Below, one piece after another: positions 24,479-33,024 of a stretch of 43,425 nt of DNA (positions within the stretch are counted from its first letter, which is position 1; each line of letters starts with the position of its first letter). This DNA comes from UBA3102 sp964413055 (lineage in GTDB: Bacteria; Bacillota; Desulfotomaculia; Desulfotomaculales; Pelotomaculaceae). The stretch covers positions 1 through 43,425 of the forward strand of contig CAYPRB010000011.1 of NCBI GenBank assembly GCA_964413055.1. Reading direction: 5' to 3'. Below the pieces are notes generated by a model. It did not search any database, was not told where the DNA came from, and saw only the letters and a list, made by a program, of their open reading frames with translations. Position numbers and translations under genes: made by a program.

Positions 24479-25672
24479 TTAACTTGCAACTTTTTGTGGT
24501 TTTATATTTTTCTTTTTATTTTTCATAATTTCAGATTCAATTAACATCCATTCCAACGGCACACCGTAACCTCTTACGGGATCATTAACAAAAACGTGCG
24601 TCACGGCACCAACCAGTTTATGGTTTTGTATGATCGGACTTCCGCTCATACCCTGGACTATACCACCCGCTAGGTCTAAAAGCCGCGGGTCAGTAATTTT
24701 AATCACCATTCCTTTTCCGTCTTCCCTGCCATTAAGATTTATTCTAGTGATTTCTATACTGAATTTTTCCACCCTCTCCCCTTTAAGCACCGTTAAAACT
24801 TCCGCTGGTCCTTCATATATATCTTCAGCCGCGGCTACTTTTAACGGTTGATCAAAAAGTTGATTTTTAAGCGGTCCCTGGAGTACTCCGAAAATGCCGA
24901 AGCGCGTATTTTCTTCTATAGTCCCGTTTAAAATTGCCCCGTCTTGCAAGATTCCTATTTTTTCTCCCGGACGCCCTCGCTTACCGCGATATATCCCCTG
25001 AACATTTGTTCCGATAATTTTACCGCCGTAAAATTCAAGCGGCTTTTCCTGACTGCCGGCGCTATTCAGATCGGTAATGATATGACCTAAAGCACCAAAA
25101 AACAAATTTTCAGGCTCATAAAAAGTCAGCGTGCCTATTCCGGCAGCAAAATCCTTGATTGTTAATCCCAGCCGGTAACCCAGTTCTTTCCTGCAATAAA
25201 CCGGATTTATCCTGGTAAAGAAAACATCCCTACCCCGTTTCACTTCCAGCAAAGCATGGCATCCGGACATTCCGGCCTTTGTTACCAGTTCCCTGAATTG
25301 ATTTTCATTAATTACTGCAACGTTATTTATTTTTACAATAATGTCTCCCGGTTTGATACCTGTACCTGCCGCCGGGTATGTTTTTTTACCTGCTTCCGTT
25401 AATACTACAGAAGATTGTCCTGTCACGACCACCCCTTTCGATGCCAGTAAAACACCGATTGACTGTCCACCGGGAATAAGCCTCACTTGTAAATTACTAA
25501 GATTATCATTTAAGTCTTTGCGGGTAAAATCAAATAAACTTTGTTTTAGCGGTTTTTCAATTGCAGTCATATATTTTTCAGGCGGTATATTGATATTTTG
25601 TGCTTGACAACTAAGAATTCCGGATAAAAACATTAAAATTCCCAATAAAAAACCGCATGCTTTCCGCTTCAA
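24479..25672 (-). CDS. spoIVB: SpoIVB peptidase (S55)
   Basis: This 397-residue serine peptidase is secreted by the forespore and triggers pro-sigma-K processing by cleaving SpoIVFA. It has an N-terminal signal anchor (6-24), a PDZ domain (about 66-150) and the S55 domain. Likely triad: H197 (GALGHII), D328 (ITDPRLL) and S343 in GMSGSP; the 15-residue D-to-S spacing equals that of B. subtilis as I recall it. The TTG start has GGAGG eight bases upstream. In the leader, minus-strand GCATA (25824-25820) and CGATATATTA (25802-25793), 17 bases apart, resemble a sigma-F/G promoter. Confidence 0.95.
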   Translation of the reverse strand: MKRKACGFLLGILMFLSGILSCQAQNINIPPEKYMTAIEKPLKQSLFDFTRKDLNDNLSNLQVRLIPGGQSIGVLLASKGVVVTGQSSVVLTEAGKKTYPAAGTGIKPGDIIVKINNVAVINENQFRELVTKAGMSGCHALLEVKRGRDVFFTRINPVYCRKELGYRLGLTIKDFAAGIGTLTFYEPENLFFGALGHIITDLNSAGSQEKPLEFYGGKIIGTNVQGIYRGKRGRPGEKIGILQDGAILNGTIEENTRFGIFGVLQGPLKNQLFDQPLKVAAAEDIYEGPAEVLTVLKGERVEKFSIEITRINLNGREDGKGMVIKITDPRLLDLAGGIVQGMSGSPIIQNHKLVGAVTHVFVNDPVRGYGVPLEWMLIESEIMKNKKKNIKPQKVAS

Positions 25673-25792
25673 GCATCACCCCTCCAGTATTTGTGTCACC
25701 CCACCCCCAACTTTTCAAGGCATAATTAATCCATGAAAACCAAAGAAATACAAAATTACGTGAAGAAATACAGTGTTATATTAAGATAACCT

Positions 25793-25824
25793 TAATATAT
25801 CGCCAATATAACGCTTAAATATGC
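25793..25824 (-). promoter_or_regulatory. Possible forespore (sigma-F/G) promoter of spoIVB
   Basis: On the minus strand, GCATA (25824-25820) is followed after 17 bases by CGATATATTA (25802-25793). The -35 resembles the sigma-F/G consensus and the spacing is right, while the -10 match is loose. spoIVB is forespore-expressed in Bacillus. The rest of the 25673-25951 gap is AT-rich with no gene seen. Confidence 0.3.
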
Positions 25825-25887
25825 CCATACTTGCCAATACGCTATTTTATTGATTTTTTTCGATCTGTAAGTTATTTGCTTTTTAGA

Positions 25888-25919
25888 CAAAAAAACCGTG
25901 CTTAATAAATCAGCACGGC
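25888..25919 (-). terminator. Terminator after recN
   Basis: CCGTGCT (25896-25902) and AGCACGG (25912-25918) form a 7-bp stem. In the minus-strand RNA the stem is followed by seven or more U, from the A-run at 25888-25895. This is a classic rho-independent terminator ending the long region 4 gene string after recN. Confidence 0.88.
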
Positions 25920-25951
25920 ACAAATTTTTTTTAATTCACTTTACTAACCAA

Positions 25952-27640
25952 CTAGCTTTCAGACGCCGCCCGCAGCATTTGACCGGCATGTTCAAGAGTG
26001 ATCTCAGTCACTTTTTTACCCCCCAACATTCTGGCCAACTCCTGCAGCCTTCCTTGAGCATCCAAAAGCTCTACCCTGGTCAAGGTCCGCTCTCCTTTAA
26101 TTTCTTTGACTACACGGTAGTGCGCCCCGGCATAACTGGCTACTTGCGGGGAATGAGTGACGCAAATTACCTGACGCCGCTTACCCAAATGGGCCATTTT
26201 TTCGGCTACCGCCTGAAGTGCCCGGCCCCCCACGCCTGTATCAGCTTCGTCAAAAACCAAAACCGGCAGATCGTCGGAATCGGCGAGCAATACTTTCAAT
26301 GCCAACATAATTCTGGTAATTTCTCCGCCGGATGCAATTTTAGACAGGGGCCTCAAAGGCTCCCCGGGGTTTGGTGCAATCAAAAACTCTACCCGCTCGG
26401 CTCCGTTCCGGGATGGCTCTTCGATACCGGAAAAGAAAACTTTGAATTTTACGCCCCCCATTTCCAGGGAAAGCAATTCACTGGTAACCGCTTTTTCAAG
26501 AGCTTCCGCCGCTTCCTGGCGGGTATTACTTAAAAGAGCAGCTGTCCGGACATAAGCCTCCTCTAATTCTGCTAACTCCCTGCCGGCAACTTCCTTTAAT
26601 CTAGAATGATCCTCCAAGGAATCCAGTTCATCACGGGCATGCTCTAGATATTTCAGTATTTCAGAAAGAGTGGCCCCGTACTTTTTTTTGAGCTTTCCTA
26701 TCTGCTCCAGCCTCTCTTCCACTGCCTCCAACCTTTGAGGATTACTTTCTATCCCGTTCCGGTAACCGGCCAACTCCCTTGCTGCGTCTTCCACTTGATA
26801 AAGGGCACTTTCCAGCACTGTTAATACCTTCCCCACCCTCTTATCCAATTTATCTAAACTTTTCAATGCATTTACAGCACCGGCCATAAGTTCCACTACC
26901 GGTACACAGTCGTTATCCCCTTCATAAATCATCGCATAAGCACGGGCAGCCAGCAAGGCAATATTTTCTGAATTAACCAGCATATTTTTCTCGCTGGTCA
27001 ATTCCTCGTCCTCGCCCGGCATAAGACCAGCCTGCGCAATCTCTTCGATCTGGTAATTTAGTATTTCAATCCTTTTTTCTCTTTCTGCCGCATGCTTATC
27101 AAATATTTGAAAATTATCGCGTGCATTTTTCCAACTTAAAAATATTGTATTAACCTGATCCAATTTGTCTAGCAGTTTTGCCCCTCCGAACCGGTCCAGA
27201 AGCAGACGGTGTTTATTCTGGTCAAGAAGCGAACTTTGATCGTGCTGCAGGTGCATATCCACCAGGTTTTTACCAATGTTTCTGAAAAGCGCCAGCGGTG
27301 TTACCTGGCCGTTAATCCGGCAAATATTTTTTCCGGTCCGGGAAATATCCCGCGACAGAACCAATACGCCGTCTTCCGGCCGTTCAATTCCTTGCGCTTC
27401 CAGTAACGAACCAAAATAATTAATACCGCTCACATCAAAAGCAGCCTGAATGATTGCTTTTTTTGCCCCGGCACGGATCTGGTCCGTATGGGCACGTCCT
27501 CCCAGGGCTAATTGCAGGGCATCAATAATAATGGACTTTCCAGCACCTGTTTCGCCGGTAAGAACATTTAAACCGGTTTGAAATTCCGTCTCTAAGCGAT
27601 CAATAATACCATAATTTTTAATAAAAATATGTAATAACAT
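25952..27640 (-). CDS. recN: DNA repair protein RecN
   Basis: This SMC-like ATPase of about 562 residues acts in double-strand-break repair. The N-terminal head has Walker A GETGAGKS (about 29-36). Long coiled-coil arms occupy roughly 150-370, and the C-terminal head carries the IASGGEITRIMLALK signature and Walker B VLVFDEADTGVGG. A longer frame starts at GTG 27649, overlapping argR. I prefer ATG 27640, which has AAGGGTG at proper distance and the MLLHIFIKNYGIID start. The argR-recN pair is conserved in Firmicutes. Confidence 0.95.
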   Translation of the reverse strand: MLLHIFIKNYGIIDRLETEFQTGLNVLTGETGAGKSIIIDALQLALGGRAHTDQIRAGAKKAIIQAAFDVSGINYFGSLLEAQGIERPEDGVLVLSRDISRTGKNICRINGQVTPLALFRNIGKNLVDMHLQHDQSSLLDQNKHRLLLDRFGGAKLLDKLDQVNTIFLSWKNARDNFQIFDKHAAEREKRIEILNYQIEEIAQAGLMPGEDEELTSEKNMLVNSENIALLAARAYAMIYEGDNDCVPVVELMAGAVNALKSLDKLDKRVGKVLTVLESALYQVEDAARELAGYRNGIESNPQRLEAVEERLEQIGKLKKKYGATLSEILKYLEHARDELDSLEDHSRLKEVAGRELAELEEAYVRTAALLSNTRQEAAEALEKAVTSELLSLEMGGVKFKVFFSGIEEPSRNGAERVEFLIAPNPGEPLRPLSKIASGGEITRIMLALKVLLADSDDLPVLVFDEADTGVGGRALQAVAEKMAHLGKRRQVICVTHSPQVASYAGAHYRVVKEIKGERTLTRVELLDAQGRLQELARMLGGKKVTEITLEHAGQMLRAASES

Positions 27641-27645
27641 AACTT

Positions 27646-28101
27646 TCACCCTTTATTCAGGTCCTCAAACCTCTTAAAAACAACAGGGGCCGACTGCTTG
27701 GACTTGACTACCACCAATATGGTATCATCACCGCCAACCGTACCTAAGATTTCATCCCAGCCAGCCTGATCGGCAGCTGAAGCCAAAGCCTGCGCACCAC
27801 CGGGATGAGTTTTTATAATTAACAAATTTTCACTGATATCCATTGCGATTACTGAATCCCGAAATAATCTTTTTAATCGTGCCTCGCTCTGAAAAACGGG
27901 TGGTTCAGCACGGGAAGCGTAGCGAAACAAATTGTTCTTATCCGGCACCTTTACCAATCCAAGCTCCTTGATGTCTCTTGAAACCGTTGCCTGGGTTACC
28001 TCAAAACCACTTTCTCTCAGGGAAATTGCGAGCTCTTCCTGTGTTTCTACCGGTTGGCTCTTAATTATTTCAAGAATTTTGTGCTGCCGTCTGGCTTTCA
28101 T
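27646..28101 (-). CDS. argR: Arginine repressor ArgR/AhrC
   Basis: The 151-residue regulator has an N-terminal winged helix (about 1-70; QEELAISLRESGF, TQATVSRDIKELG) and a C-terminal arginine-binding and hexamerisation domain (about 80-148; GGAQALASAADQAGW, GTVGGDDTILVVV). It represses arginine biosynthesis genes when arginine is bound. I use ATG 28101 with AGGTG upstream. The gene start overlaps the methyltransferase gene before it by 32 bases. No ARG box was looked for beyond visual scanning. Confidence 0.94.
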   Translation of the reverse strand: MKARRQHKILEIIKSQPVETQEELAISLRESGFEVTQATVSRDIKELGLVKVPDKNNLFRYASRAEPPVFQSEARLKRLFRDSVIAMDISENLLIIKTHPGGAQALASAADQAGWDEILGTVGGDDTILVVVKSKQSAPVVFKRFEDLNKG

Positions 28102-28675
28102 TGGAAGCACCTGCCTTTTCGATAATGATCACTACCGGTGCGTTAGCGGTCCGATTTAAAAATTCGATCTTAACGACCTGATAACTATCCCCGGCAAGGT
28201 TAGACGTCAGACCTGCCACCTGCTCATACTCCTCCCTGCCGCCGGGATGACCGGTATAAATAACCATTCCAATCCTCCCCCCGGGTCTAAGCAAGTTCAG
28301 TGCCGATCTCAGGGCTTCGACAGTTGTACCGGGACGGGTAACCAGCTTATGGGAACCCCCGGGCAGGTAACCCAGATTAAAAACAACAGCATCAACCGGA
28401 CCGGGCACTATCCTTTCCATTACCTCATGACCGGCATTAACAAGAAATACTCTATCCGCGAAACCTTCCTTCTCCAGTAATATCCTTGTCTTCTGTAGAG
28501 CCTCTTCCTGTATATCAAAAGCGTAAACCCTACCGCCGGGACCAACCAACCGGACCAAAAAAAGAGTGTCGTTGCCATTACCTGCCGTAGCATCCACTGC
28601 AACTCCACCTGCTCTGACCGATTCCGATAGCAATAATTGTGACAGATATACCGCGCTACCCAGTCCTATACGCAT
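28070..28675 (-). CDS. Class I SAM methyltransferase, YtqB/MnmM-like
   Basis: The 201-residue protein has a Rossmann methyltransferase fold: motif I VAVDATAGNGNDTLFL (about 24-39), acidic end of strand 2 in VYAFDIQ, motif IV VVFNLGYLPGG and IGMVIYTGHPGG. This pattern matches the YtqB family, whose B. subtilis member was shown to be the tRNA methyltransferase MnmM acting on wobble 5-aminomethyl-2-thiouridine. The start overlaps nadK by 20 bases and its end overlaps argR by 32. The specific activity here is inferred from family. Confidence 0.85.
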   Translation of the reverse strand: MRIGLGSAVYLSQLLLSESVRAGGVAVDATAGNGNDTLFLVRLVGPGGRVYAFDIQEEALQKTRILLEKEGFADRVFLVNAGHEVMERIVPGPVDAVVFNLGYLPGGSHKLVTRPGTTVEALRSALNLLRPGGRIGMVIYTGHPGGREEYEQVAGLTSNLAGDSYQVVKIEFLNRTANAPVVIIIEKAGASNESQTAAQNS

Positions 28676-29537
28676 TATGGTTCCGGACTCCTTCTGCCAT
28701 TTTTCTTCCTAGAACCTCAAAAAAACTCCTGCCTTTCAACCGTATCAATCTGGCTTTCCACGGGGCCTGCTTAATTATAACCTCGTCTTTCCGTTGCAGG
28801 TCGAACCCCAACTGCCCGTCCATAGTAAGCATAAAATATCCCTGGCTTGAATCAATTACTACCTTAATGATACTGTCCGGAGCGATGACTAAAGGGCGCG
28901 CACCAAGTGAATGCGGGCAAATAGGGGTCAGGAGCATAACTTCCAGTTCAGGTGTTACCAGGGGACCGCCGGCAGAAAGGGAATATGCCGTTGAACCGGT
29001 GGGGCTGGCAACAATCAATCCGTCCGCATGATAGGTATCAATATATTCATCATTTATGCTGGTTTCCAGGTGAATCATTCTGGCAAACGCACCTTTACTT
29101 ATAACGGCATCATTTAGACCGGCCAGGCGTTTAACAACTTCTCCCTGTCTGTATACTAAGGCTTCCAGCATCATACGTTCTTCGATGTGATAATGTCCGT
29201 ATAATAATTTTTCCAAACAAACATTCACTTCAGGCACATCTATTTCAGTAAGAAAACCCAGGTGGCCAAGATTTATCCCTATAATCGGCGCACCCGTTCC
29301 GGCAACTTTACGCGCTGTCCGCAAAAGGGTTCCGTCCCCGCCGAAAACAATCATACACTGGGCGTTTTCCACAATATAATTTTCAGAAGCGCCATCTCTT
29401 GACAGACTCAGAAGGTGCACCACATTTTGGTCAATTAAAACTTCACATCCCCTGTCTTCGAGCCAGCACACCACTTGTTCTACAAGTTCATAGACTCCTT
29501 TTTTCTCCTGGTTTACTACCAACCCGAAAGTTTTCAC
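28656..29537 (-). CDS. nadK: NAD kinase
   Basis: This 293-residue kinase makes NADP from NAD. The GGDGTLLRTAR motif (about 69-79), NLGHLGFLTE, and DGLIVASPTGSTAYSLSAGGPLV-type block are intact and diagnostic. The GTG start has GGGGGTC upstream. It lies between tlyA and the YtqB-like gene, the common Firmicutes order tlyA-nadK-argR-recN. It would also supply the NADP pool used by the NfnAB-type enzyme further upstream, although that link is only metabolic. Confidence 0.95.
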   Translation of the reverse strand: MKTFGLVVNQEKKGVYELVEQVVCWLEDRGCEVLIDQNVVHLLSLSRDGASENYIVENAQCMIVFGGDGTLLRTARKVAGTGAPIIGINLGHLGFLTEIDVPEVNVCLEKLLYGHYHIEERMMLEALVYRQGEVVKRLAGLNDAVISKGAFARMIHLETSINDEYIDTYHADGLIVASPTGSTAYSLSAGGPLVTPELEVMLLTPICPHSLGARPLVIAPDSIIKVVIDSSQGYFMLTMDGQLGFDLQRKDEVIIKQAPWKARLIRLKGRSFFEVLGRKMAEGVRNHNAYRTG

Positions 29538-29603
29538 GCCAAGACCCCCATAATTTACCGGTAAAGTACGTACTTACCACGTTAAACCAACGGTCTGCTT
29601 TTT

Positions 29604-30407
29604 TTATTTCAATTCGGCATGCGCTTTTTCGACCACCGCTGCGGCATTAATATCTATTTTTTGATTCCATGACTTTTTAAAACAGACCAAATATTCAATA
29701 TTTCCTTTCGGACCGGTTAACGGTGAATAATCAACACCCGTTAAAATCCAGCCCATCTCCGAAATATATTCAATGATTTGTAAAAGTACCTCTACGTGGA
29801 CTGACTTTTCCCGCACCACGCCTTTTTTGCCGACTTGTTCACGTCCGGCTTCAAATTGCGGTTTGACCAGAGCAACACCCGACGCACCAGGCACAGTCAG
29901 GTCATTCAACCTCGGCAGAACCTTTTGTAACGAAATAAATGAGACATCAATTACGGCAAAATCAGGGATGATTGGGAAAGTATCACGGGTAAGATAACGG
30001 ATATTAGTACGTTCCAATACTACTACCCGCGGGTCGTTCCTTAACTGCCAGGCAAGCTGTCCATAGCCCACGTCCACCGCGTAAACCAATTTGGCGCCAT
30101 GTTTCAAAGCGCAATCGGTAAATCCTCCGGTTGAAGCACCAACATCCAAAACCACCCGGTCTTTTAAGTCAAGGCCGAAAACCTGGAGCGCTTTTTCCAG
30201 CTTTAATCCGCCGCGGCTTACATAGGTTACGGGATTACCCTTTAAATCAATGTTGTCTTCGGCACTAATCATCAAGCCGGGCTTATCAGCCCTTTTCCCG
30301 TTAACAAATACCAGTCCTGCCATAATAGTGGCCCGGGCCTTTTCACGACTCGGGCAATATCCTTCTCCGGCCAGCCGGACATCCAATCTCTGCTTTTTTC
30401 GGAACAA
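29604..30407 (-). CDS. tlyA: TlyA family rRNA 2'-O-methyltransferase
   Basis: The 267-residue protein has an N-terminal S4 RNA-binding domain (about 5-65; RLDVRLAGEGYCPSREKA) and an FtsJ-type methyltransferase domain (VVLDVGASTGGFTDCALKHG, motif I). The K-D-K-E-type residues fall in YVSRGGLKLEKAL, DVSFISLQ, LVKPQFE and the C-terminal EYLVCF. TlyA enzymes methylate ribose positions in 16S and/or 23S rRNA; hemolysin is an old label. The start is TTG 30407 with GGTGGTGGGT upstream. It is 36 bases after dxs. Confidence 0.93.
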   Translation of the reverse strand: MFRKKQRLDVRLAGEGYCPSREKARATIMAGLVFVNGKRADKPGLMISAEDNIDLKGNPVTYVSRGGLKLEKALQVFGLDLKDRVVLDVGASTGGFTDCALKHGAKLVYAVDVGYGQLAWQLRNDPRVVVLERTNIRYLTRDTFPIIPDFAVIDVSFISLQKVLPRLNDLTVPGASGVALVKPQFEAGREQVGKKGVVREKSVHVEVLLQIIEYISEMGWILTGVDYSPLTGPKGNIEYLVCFKKSWNQKIDINAAAVVEKAHAELK

Positions 30408-30443
30408 TCAACCCACCACCCTGATTCCTTTGGCCGGTGCAAT

Positions 30444-32363
30444 TTAAACCAGTGTATCGCTTGTAACCACTCTGAGCTTGGTATATCGTTTTTTGGGCAT
30501 CAGCCTGTCCACAACCACTTTCACTATCTGTTCTACCGTAAGGCCGTACTTATTCATAAGCAAAGGAGGTTTGCCGTGTTCCACAAAAGTATCCGGAATC
30601 CCGGCACATCGCACCCTGGTATTATTCAGTCCGGCATCATGCAACAATTCCAGAACGGCACTGCCAAACCCACCCTGCAGGACGTGTTCTTCAATAGTTA
30701 TAATCCTACCGGTCCGTTCGGCAAAATGCAAAATAAGCTCCCGGTCTAAAGGCTTGACAAATCTGGCATTAACTACTGTTGACTTAATTCCCAGACCGGC
30801 TAAATCTTGTGCCGCTTTTTCAGCTAAACAAACCATACTCCCCAGGGCCAGCAAGGTAACGTCCTTTCCTTCCCGCAACACCTCCGCCTTTCCTATCGGT
30901 ATGGTTTTAAAATCATGGTCCATCTCGCTTCCAACCCCTACACCACGCGGATAACGCACGGCAGAGGGACCGGGGTGTCTTACCGCTGCAGCCAACATGT
31001 GTTGAAGTTCATTCTCATCCTTGGGTGCCATAACCACCATGCCGGGAAGCGGCCTCAAATAGGCAATATCAAAGAGTCCTTGGTGGGTTGCGCCGTCATC
31101 CCCCACGATGCCCGCCCGGTCAACCGCAAAAGTTACGGGAAGTTTTTGGAGGCAAACATCGTGCAGTATTTGGTCATAAGCACGCTGCAAAAAGGTTGAA
31201 TAAACCGCCACCACCGGGTGATACCCCCCCACAGCCATTCCGGCAGCAAGCGTAACCGCATGCTGTTCGGCGATACCGACGTCAAAGAAGCGCTCCGGGT
31301 AAAGACGGGCAAAGTTTTCCAACCCGGTACCTCCTTGCATCGCTGCCGTAACCGCCACGATATTCTGGTTAGTCCGGGCCAGTTTGGATAACGTACGACC
31401 GAATACATCAGTATATGAAGGAATATTACTTTTCTTTATAACTTCTCCGCTATTAATATTAAAAGCCCCTATTCCGTGAAACTTGTCGGGGTTTTTTTCG
31501 GCCGGGCGATACCCTCTACCTTTTTTAGTTAGTACGTGCACTAAAACAGGTCCTTTTAAAGATTTGGCCTGCTGTAATATTTTAGTTACCGCTTTTAAGT
31601 CATGACCGTCAACCGGACCCAGGTAAACAAAACCCAGTTCTTCAAAAATCATACCGGGGACCACCAGATATTTCAGGCTGTCTTTCACCTTTTCCCCAAG
31701 CCGCAACAGGGTTGACCCAATGGGAATTTTACGTAATAACTGTTCCAACTCTTCCTTACCCCGGGAATACATAGGGTCGGTTCTCAATCTGGTCAAATAG
31801 CCGGACATGGCCCCGACATTTTGAGTAATAGACATTTCATTATCGTTAAGGATTACAATCAAATTTTTTTTAAGGTGCCCGGCATGGTTAAGCGCCTCAA
31901 ATGACATCCCCCCGGTCATGGCCCCGTCTCCAATCACTGCCACCACCGAATATGCTTCGTTTTTTAAATCCCGCGCCACAGCCATCCCCAGAGCCGCAGA
32001 AATAGAAGTACTGCTGTGTCCCGTACCAAAGGGGTCGTATTCGCTTTCACCGGGTTGCGGAAAACCGCTTAAACCTCTGAACTGGCGAAGGGTACAGAAA
32101 TGTTCCCGCCTTCCGGTAATCAACTTATGGGCATAACTCTGGTGTCCCACGTCCCAAATAATTTTGTCCAAAGGAGTATTAAAAACCCGGTGTAAAGCCA
32201 AGGTCAGTTCCACAACCCCTAAACTGGGTGCAATATGTCCTCCCGTCCGGGCTACAGTATTAATAATTTCCCAGCGTATTTCACCAGCCAGTTCATTTAA
32301 TTCCACAAAAGTCATCGTGCGAATATCTCTTGGAGCATGCACCTTTTCCAGCAGCTTTCCCAC
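30444..32363 (-). CDS. dxs: 1-deoxy-D-xylulose-5-phosphate synthase
   Basis: This 639-residue thiamine-dependent enzyme condenses pyruvate and glyceraldehyde-3-phosphate, the first step of the MEP isoprenoid pathway. Visible are the H of KIIWDVGHQSYAHK (about 69-82), the TPP-binding GDGAMTGGMSFEALNHAG with downstream NDNEMSI, the catalytic Glu region GIAEQHAVTLAAGMA and RAGIVGDDGATHQG. The GTG start lies 3 bases past the oapA stop, with GGAGGG upstream. The isoprenoid gene ispA is on the other side of the OLE locus. Confidence 0.96.
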   Translation of the reverse strand: MGKLLEKVHAPRDIRTMTFVELNELAGEIRWEIINTVARTGGHIAPSLGVVELTLALHRVFNTPLDKIIWDVGHQSYAHKLITGRREHFCTLRQFRGLSGFPQPGESEYDPFGTGHSSTSISAALGMAVARDLKNEAYSVVAVIGDGAMTGGMSFEALNHAGHLKKNLIVILNDNEMSITQNVGAMSGYLTRLRTDPMYSRGKEELEQLLRKIPIGSTLLRLGEKVKDSLKYLVVPGMIFEELGFVYLGPVDGHDLKAVTKILQQAKSLKGPVLVHVLTKKGRGYRPAEKNPDKFHGIGAFNINSGEVIKKSNIPSYTDVFGRTLSKLARTNQNIVAVTAAMQGGTGLENFARLYPERFFDVGIAEQHAVTLAAGMAVGGYHPVVAVYSTFLQRAYDQILHDVCLQKLPVTFAVDRAGIVGDDGATHQGLFDIAYLRPLPGMVVMAPKDENELQHMLAAAVRHPGPSAVRYPRGVGVGSEMDHDFKTIPIGKAEVLREGKDVTLLALGSMVCLAEKAAQDLAGLGIKSTVVNARFVKPLDRELILHFAERTGRIITIEEHVLQGGFGSAVLELLHDAGLNNTRVRCAGIPDTFVEHGKPPLLMNKYGLTVEQIVKVVVDRLMPKKRYTKLRVVTSDTLV

Positions 32364-32366
32364 GAT

Positions 32367-32966
32367 TCACCCAACCCTCCTGTTTTTGGAAGAACCACGC
32401 CGCTTCTGAAACGGCTTGAATCCGGTTATATCCTCTATTTTAGCTAAAGCCCTTCCGGTAAAAAATATTATGTCATCAGGATGTTTTAAGGCTATTTTTT
32501 TCCCCGCCGCCTTACTAGAAACAATCACCGCGGCAATTAATGCGGTGATAAAAACATTTAGCCAGAACTTGCTTACTTCAGGCTCCAACAACATTATTTG
32601 AACCACAATTGATATCCCCAGGGCACCTCCGACGGTAGTGGTAATGTCACCTATGACATCATTGGCAAGATTGGCTACCCGGTCAGCATTATGGACTAAC
32701 CGAAGTCCCTGCACCGCACCGGGAATCCGCTTAGCTGCCTTGGCATTGAAAGGAGCATGTGTGGCAGCAGTAACTGCGGTACCTATAATATCTGAAACCG
32801 TATTTATAATAATAATTATGGTTAAAAAAACACATGATAAGAATATACTATTTAACCTCGAAGCAAAAGTTTCAGAAAGATAGGTGAAACCCACAGCCAG
32901 AAAAAATGAACCTACTCCTACAAAAAATATATATCTACTGGAAACAGTAGATTTATTATTACCCAA
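32367..32966 (-). CDS. oapA: OLE-associated membrane protein A (OapA-like)
   Basis: The 199-residue protein has four membrane segments (about 12-30, 38-60, 107-127, 133-152). A basic and polar loop lies between helices 2 and 3 (AFNAKAAKRIPGAVQGLRL-like) and the tail is highly basic (KPFQKRRGSSKNRR). The loop recalls DUF21/CNNM proteins. OapA binds OLE RNA and places it at the membrane; this gene lies directly 3' of the putative OLE RNA and 3 bases before dxs, as in known OLE loci. The start is TTG 32966 with GAGGTGA upstream. The identification rests on size, topology and location, since OapA is not recognisable by a catalytic motif. Confidence 0.85.
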   Translation of the reverse strand: MGNNKSTVSSRYIFFVGVGSFFLAVGFTYLSETFASRLNSIFLSCVFLTIIIIINTVSDIIGTAVTAATHAPFNAKAAKRIPGAVQGLRLVHNADRVANLANDVIGDITTTVGGALGISIVVQIMLLEPEVSKFWLNVFITALIAAVIVSSKAAGKKIALKHPDDIIFFTGRALAKIEDITGFKPFQKRRGSSKNRRVG

Positions 32967-33024
32967 AAAAAGTCACCTCATACCGAACTGTCAAAAAAAG
33001 GGTATACAAAAATCCAATTAGATC

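Noticed and set aside
25733..25790. Tiny Lys-rich plus-strand frame in the spoIVB leader
   Set aside because: It has about 18 codons, no Shine-Dalgarno, and overlaps the AT-rich promoter region.
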